Source: Candidatus Blochmannia sp. SNP (GTDB taxonomy: Bacteria; Pseudomonadota; Gammaproteobacteria; Enterobacterales; Enterobacteriaceae). From it: a stretch of DNA of 64,000 nt. A program made the translations under genes and the position numbers. The stretch spans positions 434,001 to 498,000 of the forward strand of contig NZ_CP144371.1 in NCBI RefSeq assembly GCF_036549215.1, in the 5' to 3' direction. Positions 1 through 9,416 of this stretch are shown here, in pieces; positions within the stretch are counted from its first letter, which is position 1; the number at the start of each line of letters is the position of its first letter. Below the pieces are notes generated by a model that made no database searches, had not been told where the DNA came from, and saw only the letters and a list, made by a program, of their open reading frames with translations.

Positions 1-448
1 TATTCGTCATGCTTCAGAGATATTACACACCATTTCATCAATTCATTATGTTGGTTATATCGAAGCAAATGATTTATTAATAGGCAAAACAGATGTTTTA
101 GTTTGTGATGGCTTTGTTGGTAATATTACTTTAAAGACTATGGAAGGAGTTATAAGAGTTATTTTATCAACATTGCAACCATCAGACAAGGAAAATAATT
201 TGAATTGGTTTATGCAAAGTATTACTTTTTGGATAAGTAAATATCTGTTTAATAAATTTAGTCAATTTCATCCTGATCGGTATAATGGTGCTTATTTGAT
301 AGGCTTACGTAATACGGTAATAAAAAGCCACGGTGCGGCTAATCAACGTGCATTTACTGCTGCTATTGCGCAAGCAATTCATGCTGTAGAACGAAAAATT
401 CCAGAAAGGATCTTTGCTCGATTAAGTACAGTATTATCTAAAAAATAA
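1..448 (+). CDS. plsX: PlsX, phosphate acyltransferase (C-terminal part)
   Basis: This is the C-terminal part of PlsX, which makes acyl-phosphate from acyl-ACP at the start of phospholipid synthesis. The reading frame is open from base 2, and the 5' part lies outside the window. The residues GYIEAND followed by TDVLVCDGFVGN are the conserved PlsX core, and the tail runs to a TAA at 446-448. The first internal Met (base 140) is not the start. The gene is followed after 13 bases by fabH, the usual plsX-fabHDG-acpP cluster of enterobacteria, so it is probably co-transcribed with the fatty acid genes. Confidence 0.95.
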   Translation, partial: IRHASEILHTISSIHYVGYIEANDLLIGKTDVLVCDGFVGNITLKTMEGVIRVILSTLQPSDKENNLNWFMQSITFWISKYLFNKFSQFHPDRYNGAYLIGLRNTVIKSHGAANQRAFTAAIAQAIHAVERKIPERIFARLSTVLSKK

Positions 449-461
449 TAATTAAATATAC

Positions 462-1415
462 ATGTTTACTAGAATCCTTGGAACAGGGAGTTATTTACCT
501 CAACACATTAGATCTAACGTTGTTTTAGAAAAAATGGTAGATACATCGCATGAATGGATTGTTGCTCGTACTGGCATTCAAGAACGTCGTATTTCTAGTT
601 CTGACGAAACTGTAGCTAAAATGGGTTATTTTGCTGCTAAACGAGCTTTAGATATGTCTTGCATACATGCTGATAAGATAGGTATTATTATTGTCGCGAC
701 CACTTCTTCTAGTCATGCATTTCCTAGTTCAGCATGTCAAATTCAACGCGATTTACATATACGAGATACTATTGCTTTTGATTTGTCAGCGGCTTGCTCT
801 GGATTTGTTTATGCGCTAGGCGTAGCAGATCAATATATTAAAAGTGGAAGTGTGGATTATGCTTTAGTTATAGGATCAGACACTTTAAGTCACACTTTAG
901 ATCCTAGAGATCGTGGGACATTAATTTTATTTGGTGATGGAGCAGGTGCAGTAATACTTGGTCGCTCCAAAACACCAGGCATTATTTCTACTCATTTACA
1001 CGCAGATGGATATCATGGAGATTTATTAACTCTTCCCAATTATAATAGAAAGAATCCGACTATATCTAATTATTTAACAATGTCTGGAAATAAAGTATTT
1101 AAAATAGCTGTTTCTGTTTTAGCACGTGTTATTGATGAAACTCTTAATATTAATAATTTACATCAAGATGAGTTAGATTGGTTAGTGCCTCATCAGGCTA
1201 ATTTACGAATTATTTCTGCTACTGCTAAACGATTAGATATGGATATGAAAAAAGTAGTAGTTACACTTGATAGACATGGAAATACATCTGCAGCTTCTGT
1301 TCCCTTAGCTTTGGATGAAGCTGTTCGTGATGGTCGTATTAAATCAGGCCAATTAGTATTATTAGAAGCGTTTGGAGCTGGGTTTACTTGGGGTTCGGCG
1401 TTATTACGATTTTAA
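462..1415 (+). CDS. fabH: FabH, 3-oxoacyl-ACP synthase III
   Basis: FabH is the initiating condensing enzyme of type II fatty acid synthesis, joining acetyl-CoA to malonyl-ACP. Its length, 317 aa, equals E. coli FabH. The catalytic triad sits at the E. coli positions: Cys112 in the motif SAACSGF, His244 in VPHQAN and Asn274 in RHGNTS. The start at 462 gives the standard N-terminus ([13 protein letters not shown]). It lies between plsX and fabD in the fab operon. Nothing suggests decay. Confidence 0.98.
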   Translation: MFTRILGTGSYLPQHIRSNVVLEKMVDTSHEWIVARTGIQERRISSSDETVAKMGYFAAKRALDMSCIHADKIGIIIVATTSSSHAFPSSACQIQRDLHIRDTIAFDLSAACSGFVYALGVADQYIKSGSVDYALVIGSDTLSHTLDPRDRGTLILFGDGAGAVILGRSKTPGIISTHLHADGYHGDLLTLPNYNRKNPTISNYLTMSGNKVFKIAVSVLARVIDETLNINNLHQDELDWLVPHQANLRIISATAKRLDMDMKKVVVTLDRHGNTSAASVPLALDEAVRDGRIKSGQLVLLEAFGAGFTWGSALLRF

Positions 1416-1432
1416 TACAAGAGAGAAATATT

Positions 1433-2374
1433 ATGAATAAATTATTAGCTATAGTATTTCCAGGACAAGCGAGTCAAAGGGTAGGAATGTTAAAAACTAT
1501 GGCAGCTCATTACTCGTTAGTAGAAGAGACTTTTTCTGAAGTATCAGAAGTTTTAGGTTATGATATATGGAAATTAGTACAGTATGGACCTTTTACAGAA
1601 CTAAATAAAACTTATCGAGCACAACCAGCTATTCTAACAGCTTCAGTAGCTGTTTGGAGAATATGGAAACAACAGGGAGGTTGTATGCCAAAATTAATGG
1701 CAGGTCATAGTTTAGGGGAGTATTCTGCTTTAGTATGTGCGGGAGGCATGGATTTATGTTCTGGAGTTAGATTAGTAATGATACGTGGTATGTTGATGCA
1801 AGAAGTGGTCCCGCATGGACGGGGAGCCATGTCTGTAATTATTGGCTTACATGATGATGTTGTTTTTGAGTTTTGCAAAGCAGCACAACAAGATCAAATT
1901 GTCTCTCTTGCTGGTTTTAATGCCCCTGGTCATGTAGTTATTTCTGGGCATAAAGAAGCAGTGGATCGTGTTAATTTATTTTGTAAAAATGCAGGAGCGA
2001 AACATATATTTTCACTTCCGATTAGTGTCCCAGCACATTGTGCATTAATGAAACCAATGGCTAAAAAGTTCAGAAAAGAATTAGAAAAAATAACTATATA
2101 TACTCCTAGTATACCGGTGTTAAATAGCACTGATGTATGTATTGAGCAGGAACCAAGAGCTATTCGTAGAGCATTAATACGACAATTATATACTCCAGTG
2201 CGTTGGCGTGAGGTCATGCAATATTGTATACATCGAAAAATTAAAAAATTTTTAGAAATGGGCCCTGGAAAAATATTAACTGGACTGATACGTAGTACTG
2301 TTAATAATGAGTTTAGTTTGTCAGTAAATGATCCGGTTTCTTTGTCAGAAGCAATGAAAATTAATTGGAATTAA
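1433..2374 (+). CDS. fabD: FabD, malonyl-CoA:ACP transacylase
   Basis: FabD transfers malonyl groups from CoA to acyl carrier protein, supplying FabH and the other condensing enzymes. The open frame reaches back to 1388 inside fabH, but the ATG at 1433 has a purine-rich site (GAGAGAA) just upstream and gives the family N-terminus MNKLLAIVFPGQASQ, so 313 aa is preferred. The nucleophile serine is in GHSLGE (about residue 93) and the partner histidine in SVPAHCA (about 202). It lies between fabH and fabG. Confidence 0.97.
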   Translation: MNKLLAIVFPGQASQRVGMLKTMAAHYSLVEETFSEVSEVLGYDIWKLVQYGPFTELNKTYRAQPAILTASVAVWRIWKQQGGCMPKLMAGHSLGEYSALVCAGGMDLCSGVRLVMIRGMLMQEVVPHGRGAMSVIIGLHDDVVFEFCKAAQQDQIVSLAGFNAPGHVVISGHKEAVDRVNLFCKNAGAKHIFSLPISVPAHCALMKPMAKKFRKELEKITIYTPSIPVLNSTDVCIEQEPRAIRRALIRQLYTPVRWREVMQYCIHRKIKKFLEMGPGKILTGLIRSTVNNEFSLSVNDPVSLSEAMKINWN

Positions 2375-2400
2375 TATGTTTGTATAGGAGTACATGTAAG

Positions 2401-3135
2401 ATGACTTTTAATGAAAAAATTGTCTTAGTAACTGGTGCTCGTCGTGGTATTGGTCGCATTATTATTGAAATGTTTGCAAAATATGGAGCTACTGTAATAG
2501 GTACTGCAACTAGTGAGTTGGGTGTTAAAGATATTAACACGTATTTAGGGAGTAAGGGGAAAGGGATGGAATTAGATGTTACTGATAAATATTCTATTGA
2601 TATTTTTGCGAAAAAGATGCACCAAGAATTTGGAAATGTTGATATTTTAGTAAATAATGCTGGTATCGTTCAGGATAATATTTTGTTACATATGAGAGAT
2701 AATGAATGGCAATCTGTTATTGATGTAAATTTGACTGCTGTATATCGTATGTCTAAATTGGTAATAAAATCGATGATAAAAAAACGTTATGGTAGAATCA
2801 TCAACATTGGTTCCGTAGTAGGTATTATGGGTAATGCCGGACAAGTAAATTATTCAGCTGCTAAGTCTGGATTAATTGGATTTACAAAATCTTTAGCTCG
2901 TGAAGTTGCTTCTAGAGGTATTACAGTTAACTTGATATCACCAGGATTTATTTGTACAGATATGGTGAAAAAATTCACTGATAAACAGAAAAATGATATT
3001 TTGTCGAAAATACCAATTAATCGTTTTGGAGAGCCTAAAGATGTGGCTTATGCTGTAATGTTTTTTGCTTCTGATTATTCAGAGTATATTACTGGACAAA
3101 CAATACATGTTAATGGAGGGATGTATATGGGATAA
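2401..3135 (+). CDS. fabG: FabG, 3-oxoacyl-ACP reductase
   Basis: FabG is the NADPH-dependent short-chain reductase of the elongation cycle. The start at 2401 gives 244 aa, the same as E. coli; the longer open frame from 2365 overlaps fabD and lacks homology. A glycine-rich nucleotide loop (TGARRGIG) is near residues 11-18, NNAG near 85-88, and the catalytic Ser138, Tyr151 and Lys155 lie in GSVVG and YSAAK. An AGGAG-like site (ATAGGAGT) lies about 10 bases before the ATG. Confidence 0.98.
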   Translation: MTFNEKIVLVTGARRGIGRIIIEMFAKYGATVIGTATSELGVKDINTYLGSKGKGMELDVTDKYSIDIFAKKMHQEFGNVDILVNNAGIVQDNILLHMRDNEWQSVIDVNLTAVYRMSKLVIKSMIKKRYGRIINIGSVVGIMGNAGQVNYSAAKSGLIGFTKSLAREVASRGITVNLISPGFICTDMVKKFTDKQKNDILSKIPINRFGEPKDVAYAVMFFASDYSEYITGQTIHVNGGMYMG

Positions 3136-3269
3136 TTAGTGTTATGTGATGTATTTATTAAAAATTTAAGAGAGAAAGTATAATTTTTAAATTGCTATAA
3201 GTGGTACGATGTTTTTTATATTTTTTGAGAACTATCGTATAAGCACAATTTGATAGGAAAATGAAGAGT

Positions 3270-3509
3270 ATGAATACTATAGAAGAAAAAGTAAAAACAA
3301 TTATTGCTGAACAATTGGGGGTTAAAAAAGAAGAGGTCGTGAATCATGCTTCATTTGTTGATGATCTTGGAGCTGATTCTCTTGATACTGTTGAATTGGT
3401 TATGGCATTAGAGGAAGAATTTGACACTGAAATTCCAGACGAAGAGGCTGAAAAAATTACAACTGTTCAAGCAGCAATAGACTTTATTAGTAATAGTCAT
3501 CAAAAATAA
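3270..3509 (+). CDS. acpP: AcpP, acyl carrier protein
   Basis: Acyl carrier protein holds growing acyl chains on a phosphopantetheine arm. The attachment serine is Ser37 in the exact motif GADSLDT, and the acidic helix II region is nearly identical to E. coli. The start at 3270 gives 79 aa beginning MNTIEEKV, in register with E. coli MSTIEERV; a start at 3261 (MKSMNTIE) is possible but would add three residues. In E. coli acpP is followed by fabF; here a 630-base spacer follows instead. Confidence 0.97.
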   Translation: MNTIEEKVKTIIAEQLGVKKEEVVNHASFVDDLGADSLDTVELVMALEEEFDTEIPDEEAEKITTVQAAIDFISNSHQK

Positions 3510-4139
3510 AATGATTAACTATAAGGTATGATATTTTACTTACGTTAGTGCATAAGTATTTTTTAGTAAATTATATTGATAACTATAAGAGGAATTAAAT
3601 TTAATTTCGGATAAATTATTATTAATGTATCCACGAATTGACTATATGAGTTATTAGTTTTATCTATGTTAAAATTAATTGTATACATAATAAAGTTTTA
3701 ATAATATAAAAATTATTTTTAGTAAATTGATAGATTGTTTATATAAATAAGGTGATTACAATATAATATTTGATATTAATAACATATGAGAATTAAGAGA
3801 TAGTGATTTAAAAAATTGGTACTATTGATAATATTGTTAATATTGATGTTAATTTTTAATTATAAGACTGTAATATATCGCAAGAATTATAAATAATTAG
3901 ATTATAATAAAACTTATATATTTAGAAGTCGAGGGTAATAAGATATTAATTTTCTAATTATAAATGTTATATTAAGAATAATGATTATGTCGATTGAATA
4001 TTATAAATATATTGCAATATGTATTAAAAAATAATGTTGTATTATCATTGTTGTATAGAGTTAAGGAACAACTGTTCGGTATTTGTTGTATTAATAAGAT
4101 ACGTCAAATGTTATTTATCGCTGATAAATTGAGATAATA
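3510..4139. other. Intergenic spacer in the fabF slot
   Basis: These 630 bases hold no open frame of note and are extremely AT-rich. In E. coli this place between acpP and pabC is occupied by fabF (3-oxoacyl-ACP synthase II). I could not recognise any fabF fragment by reading the six frames, so the gene is either lost with complete erosion or was moved elsewhere. No clear terminator for acpP is seen. Confidence 0.7.
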
Positions 4140-4967
4140 ATGTATTGGGTTAATGGAATTTTAAAAAAAACAGTATCATTAAATAATCGGGCTTTGCATT
4201 TTGGAGATGGATTTTTTACGACTGCTAGATTACGAAATAGGGAAATAGAGTTTTTGGATTTTCATATGGATCGATTGATTTTTTCGGCAAAAAGGTTGAT
4301 GTTTGAAAATTTCAATTATAATCTTTTATACAAAGAAATGTTACAAGCAGCTTCTTTTAGTGTTGCATATAATGTCATCAAAGTAATAATTATCAGACGT
4401 GATAATAATAGATTACATGGATATAAATGCAAAGATGATATTGAACCATTACGTATAATTTACATCGGTCGATTACCTAAATATTATATGCGATGGGTTG
4501 ATTCTGGGATTTGTATGAGAACAAGTATTGTTCGGTTAGCGCGGAATACTTTTTTATCAGGAATTAAGCATCTTAATAGATTGGAACAAGTTATGATTTC
4601 TATTTGGATAAGTAAAAACAAAGAAATTGATGAAGCATTAGTTTTAGATACTGATGGCAATGTTGTAGAATGTTGTAGTTCTAATATTTTTTGGAGGTAT
4701 AACTATCAAGTATTTACTCCTTCTATACATTATGCTGGTGTTAATGGAATTATGCGTCAGATAGTATTAAGATTGCTGCCAGAATTAGGATATTGTATAC
4801 GAACAGTGACAGTTGGCCCTGAGTATTTAAAAAATGCAAATGAAGTATTTATTACAAATGCTTTATTGCCATTAGCATCAGTTAACTCAATTGATGATTG
4901 CTTTTATTCAGATAAGACATTATTTCATTTGTTGCAATCTTATATTACAAATAATAAAATTCAATAA
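4140..4967 (+). CDS. pabC: PabC, aminodeoxychorismate lyase
   Basis: PabC is a PLP-dependent (fold IV) lyase that converts 4-amino-4-deoxychorismate to p-aminobenzoate and pyruvate for folate synthesis. At 275 aa it is slightly longer than E. coli PabC (269). The N-terminus MYWVNGILKK and the segment RALHFGDGFFTTAR are typical, the PLP lysine is expected in SGIKHLNRLEQ (about residue 144), and the C-terminal EVFITNALLPL fits the cofactor phosphate-binding end. The neighbouring fabF and mltG of E. coli are absent on either side. Confidence 0.93.
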   Translation: MYWVNGILKKTVSLNNRALHFGDGFFTTARLRNREIEFLDFHMDRLIFSAKRLMFENFNYNLLYKEMLQAASFSVAYNVIKVIIIRRDNNRLHGYKCKDDIEPLRIIYIGRLPKYYMRWVDSGICMRTSIVRLARNTFLSGIKHLNRLEQVMISIWISKNKEIDEALVLDTDGNVVECCSSNIFWRYNYQVFTPSIHYAGVNGIMRQIVLRLLPELGYCIRTVTVGPEYLKNANEVFITNALLPLASVNSIDDCFYSDKTLFHLLQSYITNNKIQ

Positions 4968-5354
4968 CATTTATTATTTTTTATAAATTATATGTATGAA
5001 ATGTTTCATGATTTTTGTTAAAGATAGAATTGTTTTTAATAATCTGATGAAAAAATAATGATTGAATTTTCTTTATAAGAATTTTTATTAAAGATATGTG
5101 TCTAATGTCATTAGACATGATATTTTGCTAATATACTGTATAAATATTTATTAATTATTATTATTATTATTAATTTCTTCTTGTAAGAATTAAGTTTTAT
5201 TGTTTTTGAATTTATATGTATATATACAATGCTTATAGTTATAGGAAGTATAAAGGTTATATATTTTGATATTTGTTATAGTAAATATATAAATTTTTAT
5301 AATTTTAATGAATAATTAAATTATGGCATTAATAATTTTTATATAAGGTATGAA
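4968..5354. other. Intergenic spacer in the mltG slot
   Basis: This 387-base AT-rich stretch has no supported gene. In E. coli mltG (yceG, a peptidoglycan transglycosylase) lies between pabC and tmk. I see no recognisable remnant. The last bases hold the ribosome site of tmk (TAAGG at 5344-5348). Confidence 0.6.
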
Positions 5355-5987
5355 GTGGGTAATAAATTTATTGTAATTGAAGGATTGGATGGATCTGGAA
5401 AAACTACTGTTATTTATCGAATAATTCAATACCTAAATAAATGTGGTATAATAAATGTTATTACTACTCGTGAACCAGGGGGTACACCAGTTTCAGATTT
5501 TTTGCGTGTATTAATTAAATATGGTGGACCTATAAGCGATCCCATTGATAGTATATCAGAATTATTGATGATATATGCTGCACGATTTCAGTTAGTAAAA
5601 AATGTTATTAAACCAGCTTTGTCTAGGGGTTATTGGGTAATTGGGGATAGATATGATTTGTCTTCTCAGGCATATCAAGGAGGCGGTAGGGGAGTAGATA
5701 TGCTGTTATTACAGGCTTTATCTGATAAAGTTACGAGTATATTGTATCCGGATTTAACATTTTATCTTGATATTTCTCCAGAGTTAAGTGTATCTCGAAT
5801 AAAGAATAGAATAATATTAGATTGTCTTGAACAAGAACCTTTAAGTTTTTTTGCTCGTGTGCGTTCTCGTTATAAAAAGTTAGCTTCTGAAAAAAAAAAT
5901 ATTATCATGATTGATGCTTCTCAAAGTTTAGAAAAAGTTTCTGCTGTTATTTACAGATATTTAGATTGGTGGGTTAATAAACTCTAA
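5355..5987 (+). CDS. tmk: Tmk, thymidylate kinase
   Basis: Thymidylate kinase phosphorylates dTMP to dTDP for DNA synthesis. The start is a GTG at 5355, supported by TAAGG six bases upstream and the family N-terminus (GNKFIVIEGLDGSGKTT). The P-loop GLDGSGKTT is near residues 10-18, the DRX/substrate motif is TREPGGTP, and DRYDLSSQAYQGGGR is the second conserved block. The length of 210 aa is normal. holB follows after 9 bases, as in E. coli, suggesting one operon tmk-holB-tatD. Confidence 0.96.
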   Translation: MGNKFIVIEGLDGSGKTTVIYRIIQYLNKCGIINVITTREPGGTPVSDFLRVLIKYGGPISDPIDSISELLMIYAARFQLVKNVIKPALSRGYWVIGDRYDLSSQAYQGGGRGVDMLLLQALSDKVTSILYPDLTFYLDISPELSVSRIKNRIILDCLEQEPLSFFARVRSRYKKLASEKKNIIMIDASQSLEKVSAVIYRYLDWWVNKL

Positions 5988-5999
5988 GAGCAAGTTATG

Positions 6000-7013
6000 A
6001 TGAGATGGTATCCCTGGTTGAATATTGTTTATAGTAAAATATTGAGTTCTTATCGAAAAAATAGAGGACATCATGCATTACTTTTAAATGCTAAATGGGA
6101 TAATGGGGAAGATACTTTAATTTATGCTATTTCGCGATGGTTAAGTTGCTCTAATCCTCTAGAGATTCGACACTGCAACATGTGCCATAATTGCAAATTA
6201 ATGAATATAGGGCATCATCCTGATTATTATCAAATAAATCCGGAAAATAATACTCAAACTATAGGCGTTGATATCATGCGTGCTTGTATCAATTCTGTAT
6301 ATCATCATGCTTATCAAAGTAAAGTAAAAATTATATTTATAAAGTATGTGGAATATTTAACTGATCAGTCTATTAATGTGTTGCTTAAAATACTCGATGA
6401 ACCTCCAATAAATACTTATTTTTTTTTTAAAACTCGAGATTACATGAGAATACCATCAACATTTTTGAGTCGATGTATGAAATGGTCAATTATACCTCCA
6501 AAGGAATCACTTGGATTACAGTGGTTAATGAAACAACAGGAAGGGATAAATGATATTTTATTGGCACAATGTGCATTACGCTTATGCAACGGCGCTCCCA
6601 TAGAAGCGGAAGCTATGTTTAAATTAGGGATGTGGACGCACCGATTAGAATTATGTAAATCCATATATTATACTATTATAAATAAAGATTTTTTAAAACT
6701 TGTACCATTTTTGAATACCTGTCGGAACAATACATATTTGTATTGGTTTATTACTGTACTTGCGGATGCATTAAAATGGAAGCAAGGAATAAATCAACGA
6801 TTTATAATAAATTTAGATCAAATAGAATTAATTACTATTATTGCAGATTACTGGAGTGTTTCGTCTTTAAGCCGTCAATTGCAACAATGGTTAGCATTGT
6901 TGTGTTATTTTCAGAAATTTACTAATATTGATCGTGAATTATTACTGACCTATCGGTTGTTAAATTGGCAACAAGATATTGTTGAATCTTGTTTCCATGT
7001 ATGGAGTATATGA
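6000..7013 (+). CDS. holB: HolB, DNA polymerase III delta' subunit
   Basis: HolB is the delta' subunit of the clamp loader. The chain begins MRWYPWL, matching E. coli, from the second of two adjacent ATGs (5997 or 6000); length is about 337 aa against 334. The zinc-binding cysteines (CxxxxxxxxCxxCxxC pattern in the region HCNMCHNCKLM) are present. As in other delta' proteins there is no working Walker A motif. The SRC sensor motif is seen in LSRCMKW, and LLKILDEPP is the conserved RFC-box equivalent. The gene ends 4 bases before tatD. Confidence 0.95.
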   Translation: MRWYPWLNIVYSKILSSYRKNRGHHALLLNAKWDNGEDTLIYAISRWLSCSNPLEIRHCNMCHNCKLMNIGHHPDYYQINPENNTQTIGVDIMRACINSVYHHAYQSKVKIIFIKYVEYLTDQSINVLLKILDEPPINTYFFFKTRDYMRIPSTFLSRCMKWSIIPPKESLGLQWLMKQQEGINDILLAQCALRLCNGAPIEAEAMFKLGMWTHRLELCKSIYYTIINKDFLKLVPFLNTCRNNTYLYWFITVLADALKWKQGINQRFIINLDQIELITIIADYWSVSSLSRQLQQWLALLCYFQKFTNIDRELLLTYRLLNWQQDIVESCFHVWSI

Positions 7014-7017
7014 CATT

Positions 7018-7800
7018 ATGTTTTTAGTAGATTCTCATTGTCATTTGAATCAATTAAATTATCAAAATATTCACAAAGATGTTTCAGATGTATTGAATAA
7101 AGCTAAAAAAAGAGGAGTAAAGCTAGTTTTATCAGTTAGTATTGCTATGTCAGATTATAATAGTATGGTTGAGTTAATTGGATACAGAAATGACGTTGTA
7201 TTTTCTTGTGGAGTACATCCTACTTATATACATTATTCTAATAATTTTGATAGAGAAAGATTATATATTTTATCTTCTAGAAGAAATGTAGTAGCTATAG
7301 GTGAAACTGGATTAGATTATTATCATAAATTAAAATTAGATAACAAAAAAAAACAAAAAGAAGCATTTCGGGAACATATTCGTGTTGCTAGAGCAGCAAA
7401 GAAACCAGTTATTGTACATAGTCGTGCTTCTTGTAAGGATACTGTCGCTATTTTACGTGCGGAATCAGCAGAAGAGTGTGGCGGCGTGTTACATTGTTTT
7501 AATGAAGATATAGATACTGCAAGATTGTTATTAAATCTTAATTTTTATATATCTTTTTCTGGAATGGTAACATTTAATAAATCTTATATGATTCAAGAAG
7601 TAATTAAATATGTACCTTCTGATCGTATATTGTTAGAAACTGATTCTCCTTATCTCACTCCCGTTCCTTATAGAGGGCAAGAAAATCAGCCAGCTTATAT
7701 ATATGAAATTGCCAATTATATAGCACTTATAAAGAATATTAATATGGATGAATTAGCGTTTATTACTACAGTTAATTTTCGAACCTTGTTTCACCTGTGA
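7018..7800 (+). CDS. ycfH: TatD-family metal-dependent hydrolase (YcfH)
   Basis: This is a TatD-family metallohydrolase, called YcfH in E. coli, of uncertain physiological role; relatives act as deoxyribonucleases or D-aminoacyl-tRNA deacylases. The ATG at 7018 gives 260 aa starting MFLVDSHCHLN with the first metal-binding HxH. Further metal ligands are in GETGLDYY, KPVIVHSR, LHCF and ETDSPYL. The longer open frame from 6979 overlaps holB and lacks homology. The gene closes the tmk-holB-ycfH cluster. Confidence 0.93.
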   Translation: MFLVDSHCHLNQLNYQNIHKDVSDVLNKAKKRGVKLVLSVSIAMSDYNSMVELIGYRNDVVFSCGVHPTYIHYSNNFDRERLYILSSRRNVVAIGETGLDYYHKLKLDNKKKQKEAFREHIRVARAAKKPVIVHSRASCKDTVAILRAESAEECGGVLHCFNEDIDTARLLLNLNFYISFSGMVTFNKSYMIQEVIKYVPSDRILLETDSPYLTPVPYRGQENQPAYIYEIANYIALIKNINMDELAFITTVNFRTLFHL

Positions 7801-7880
7801 TATAAGAATAATATTAATATATTAAATGGATATTACAGATGGATTATCAGTGTCATATTATTATGAGCATTAGCGCAAAG

Positions 7881-7911
7881 TAATTATATCATATTAAATA
7901 TGATATAATTA
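7881..7911. repeat. 14-bp inverted repeat downstream of ycfH
   Basis: A perfect 14-base stem (7881-7894 with 7898-7911) encloses a 3-base loop about 80 bases after the ycfH stop. It is pure A/T except for one G-C pair and has no clear T-run, so it is only a weak terminator candidate. The 7801-8076 spacer otherwise holds nothing; E. coli has ptsG and other genes here. Confidence 0.5.
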
Positions 7912-8076
7912 ATATCGTAATTAATTTATTATACAATTATAAATATAATACAATATTTATTAGTCTAAAAGTAGATATAATATTTTCATTTTGTTATGTA
8001 AAGGGTAAGATGTTAGCTGATATGGTCAAAAAATTATTATAGTATTTATATAATTTTTTATTTAATAGGATAAATC

Positions 8077-8433
8077 GTGAAAAAAGACAATATTTTTATA
8101 AACATTATTAAGAAGAAAATTAAAGTTGATCTTTTATATCAAGATGAATTAGTGACTGCATTTTATGATTTAAATCCTAAGGCCCCTGTTCATGTATTAA
8201 TTGTTCCTAATATAGTAATTCCTACTGTTAATCATGTCTCTACTAATGATGAAATAACATTAGGTAGATTATTTGTAGTAGCAGCAAAAATTGCTAAGCA
8301 AAAGAATATACATTCTTCAGGTTATCGTTTAATAGTCAATTGTAATCATCATTCTGGTCAAGAAATTTATCATCTTCATATGCATTTGTTAGGAGGAGAG
8401 CCTTTAGGTCCTTTATTACAGAAAAAGCAATAG
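8077..8433 (+). CDS. hinT: HinT, HIT-family purine nucleoside phosphoramidase
   Basis: HinT hydrolyses adenosine phosphoramidates. The GTG start at 8077 is preceded by AGGA at 8067-8070 and gives 118 aa, against 119 in E. coli. The active-site histidine triad HLHMH occupies residues 99-103, followed by LLGG. The match extends across the whole chain (for example [13 protein letters not shown]). It is unusual to see this small accessory enzyme kept in a reduced genome, but the frame is intact. Confidence 0.95.
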   Translation: MKKDNIFINIIKKKIKVDLLYQDELVTAFYDLNPKAPVHVLIVPNIVIPTVNHVSTNDEITLGRLFVVAAKIAKQKNIHSSGYRLIVNCNHHSGQEIYHLHMHLLGGEPLGPLLQKKQ

Positions 8434-8603
8434 GATAATATATTATATTATAGTTTAATTAAATTTAATTTTTAATTTAATCTATTTTTTAATAACAGTT
8501 AATTTTTTATTTTTTGTAAGAATTAAAATATATGATTATTGATGTGTAGAGGATAATATAATCATGCATCTAATAAAAATTTATATTTTTAGATAAAATT
8601 ATT

Positions 8604-9185
8604 ATGAAAAATAATATTAAATTTGTTATCAATAAAAATACATATTTTGCTTATGAAAAAAAGATGATATGTTTAGTGATTAGTATAATTTCTGTACATT
8701 GTATTGGTTTATGCAATCATGATAGTATGTCTACGCATAATACGAAGCCTGCATTATCAGTACCATCTCAAATTAACTTAATTCATTGGAAACCAATTTT
8801 ATTAAATATGCTGCAGAATGCATTTTTTTTTGATAATATCGAATGTGGTAGTGTATTGTTAGTAAATATAGTAAAGAATAACACCAATGGTATTTTCCAG
8901 ACTAGTAATGTCACGAATATATTAATTAAATGTATTATAGAAAATACTAAAAAATATAATGTTATCGATATAGGAACATTATATTCTGTGTATAGAGAGT
9001 TGGGCGTATTTCCAGAAGATAATAGAAACACTTATAATTTTTCTATAAAAATTGCAAATTATTTACAAGCAAATTATATTCTATATGGTATTGCTTATGG
9101 AAACTCAGAAAAACCAAATTTAGAATTACAATTAATATCGGTTAAAACTGGTGAGATTTTGAGAGTTGTCAGTGGCTCTGCATAA
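8604..9185 (+). CDS. lpoB: LpoB-like activator of penicillin-binding protein 1B
   Basis: The C-terminal 130 residues match LpoB (YcfM), the outer-membrane lipoprotein that stimulates PBP1B: conserved pieces include GSVLLVN, NTNGIF, ANYILYG and LQLISVKTGEI. The protein-rich linker of E. coli LpoB is much reduced. The N-terminus has a hydrophobic stretch (ICLVISIISVHCIGLC), but no clean lipobox: the candidate Cys residues have His or Leu at -1. Translation could start at 8604 (193 aa) or at the ATG at 8664 (173 aa), which places the hydrophobic segment first. hinT precedes it, as in the E. coli hinT-ycfL-lpoB order. Confidence 0.85.
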   Translation: MKNNIKFVINKNTYFAYEKKMICLVISIISVHCIGLCNHDSMSTHNTKPALSVPSQINLIHWKPILLNMLQNAFFFDNIECGSVLLVNIVKNNTNGIFQTSNVTNILIKCIIENTKKYNVIDIGTLYSVYRELGVFPEDNRNTYNFSIKIANYLQANYILYGIAYGNSEKPNLELQLISVKTGEILRVVSGSA

Positions 9186-9202
9186 GATAAGATAAGATAA
9201 GA
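9183..9202 (+). repeat. Tandem repeat of TAAGA, four copies
   Basis: Four head-to-tail copies of the 5-base unit TAAGA begin exactly at the lpoB stop codon. Such a short tandem repeat can vary in length by slippage; here changes would alter only the 3' untranslated region. Confidence 0.85.
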
Positions 9203-9416
9203 TATGAATATAGATTTCAATAGTATTATAAAGGTGATACTTAAAGATTATAAAAGGTTTAAAGATATGGTCTTATGGAAAAGATTCAATTACTAAATTT
9301 AAAAAATGACTATATTTGTTGTATAGTCAATATGTGTATTTAATGGTAAATGTTGCAGATATATAAGAATTTAAAAATATATTATTTGATATGTTTATGA
9401 GGTACAACAGCAAATT

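Noticed and set aside
3510..4139. fabF pseudogene
   Set aside because: No frame shows any ketosynthase motif, so I list it as empty spacer, not a pseudogene.
9183..9202. TAAGA repeats as a CRISPR-like or phase-variation element
   Set aside because: Only four 5-base copies, starting at a stop codon; no spacers and no coding effect.
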